Source: Bacilli bacterium (GTDB lineage Bacteria; Bacillota_I; Bacilli_A; ML615J-28; CAG-313). Taken from it: a stretch of DNA of 32,765 bases. The stretch lies in NCBI GenBank assembly GCA_017409905.1, contig JAFQRV010000019.1, positions 1 to 32,765 on the forward strand, given 5' to 3'. The notes under the pieces were generated by a model. The model had not been told where the DNA came from. It did no database searches and saw only the letters and a program-made list of their open reading frames with translations. Made by a program: the position numbers and the translations under genes. Shown piece after piece: positions 32,516 to 32,765 of this stretch (within the stretch, counting starts at the first letter, position 1; the number at the start of each line of letters is the position of its first letter).

Positions 32516-32765
32516 TTATGCTTTTTCAATAGCTAAGTACATTGAAGTAGCTGTATTACTTGTATAAATGCTATAAGTAACTTTTACATAATATGTAGTT
32601 CCAGCAACTAATTCATATTCGAAATAGAAATCATATTTGTAACCTACATAAGAATTTGAAGTACTGTAGGATTAGCAGGTAATGTAATTTCAACATTGAT
32701 ATCAGTTGAAATACTTTCTACTTGAGATCCTTCATTAGAATCAAATGTTAATACAACAGGTTCAC
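32516..32765 (-). pseudogene. 3' end of a surface protein-like gene with an apparent 1-nt frameshift
   Basis: The minus strand is open from the window edge in one frame (EPVVLTFDSNEG...VEITLPANPT) and hits a TAG near 32647. A second frame carries on from about 32665 (STSNSYVGYKYDFYFEYELVAGTTYYVKV...LAIEKA) to TAA at 32516-32518, and is closed by a TAA just upstream. The two halves read as one continuous beta-rich domain if one base is restored at about 32661-32676, for example an extra A to give ACAAGTACT. The domain looks like a Thr/Tyr-rich extracellular module. It could be a true mutation or a sequencing/assembly error; the sequence there is not a homopolymer run. Confidence 0.65.

Noticed and set aside
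1..32765. CRISPR array, tRNA or rRNA genes, transposons, integrase or att sites
   Set aside because: No regularly spaced repeats, no cloverleaf with CCA-type end, and no mobile-element protein were seen on either strand; the repeats present are terminator palindromes.

Overview
The window is a very AT-rich, gene-dense bacterial segment in which every gene I can support lies on the minus strand. Gene content (gdpP-rplI-dnaB, rpsF-ssb-rpsR, prfA-prmC-tsaC and a SpoIIR-like gene, strong AAGGAGG-type ribosome binding sites) points to a low-GC Bacillota lineage, probably an uncultured Bacilli/Erysipelotrichia/Mollicutes-related group. The standard code fits: Trp is TGG and no gene needs TGA read-through. 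None of the 29 stop codons I checked is TGA (24 TAA, 5 TAG). An alanine racemase-like gene suggests a peptidoglycan-containing cell.

Core block A (1-12,010): the start of a membrane protein gene that runs off the window, then uvrA, a spoIIR-like lipoprotein gene, tsaC, a membrane protein with a SHOCT-like tail, prmC, a short alr-like gene, prfA, dnaB, and a gdpP reading frame that continues without a stop into rplI (bL9). Core block B (31,335-32,347) is rpsF-ssb-rpsR. In Bacillus, as I remember the map, rpsR and gdpP-rplI-dnaC lie a gene or so apart. Here about 19 kb of accessory genes separate them, so the 12.1-31.3 kb stretch looks like an island at a conserved junction.

The island, from low to high coordinates, holds these units, all transcribed toward lower coordinates. 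(1) XRE-MNT nucleotidyltransferase / HEPN / Fe-alcohol dehydrogenase / MscS channel, driven by a consensus promoter with a 24-bp near-palindrome over the -35. (2) A serine hydrolase of the beta-lactamase fold. (3) A membrane-anchored surface protein followed by a second MscS channel. (4) An XRE regulator overlapping an ABC exporter gene. (5) A tightly packed six-gene biosynthetic operon: HAD-GNAT fusion, WbpG-like PP-loop amidotransferase, half-size UbiA-like membrane protein, Rph/PEP-synthase-like dikinase, DUF3419/BtaA-like SAM aminocarboxypropyl transferase, and AMP-forming acyl ligase. A BspA-like LRR gene broken by an in-frame TAG trails it. I do not recognise unit 5 as a described pathway; it is the best candidate for an undescribed system, perhaps an amino-acid-headed lipid or related small molecule.

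Most units end in clear intrinsic terminators. At the right edge lies the 3' end of a surface-protein-like gene with an apparent 1-nt frameshift. I saw no tRNA, rRNA, CRISPR array, transposase or integrase.
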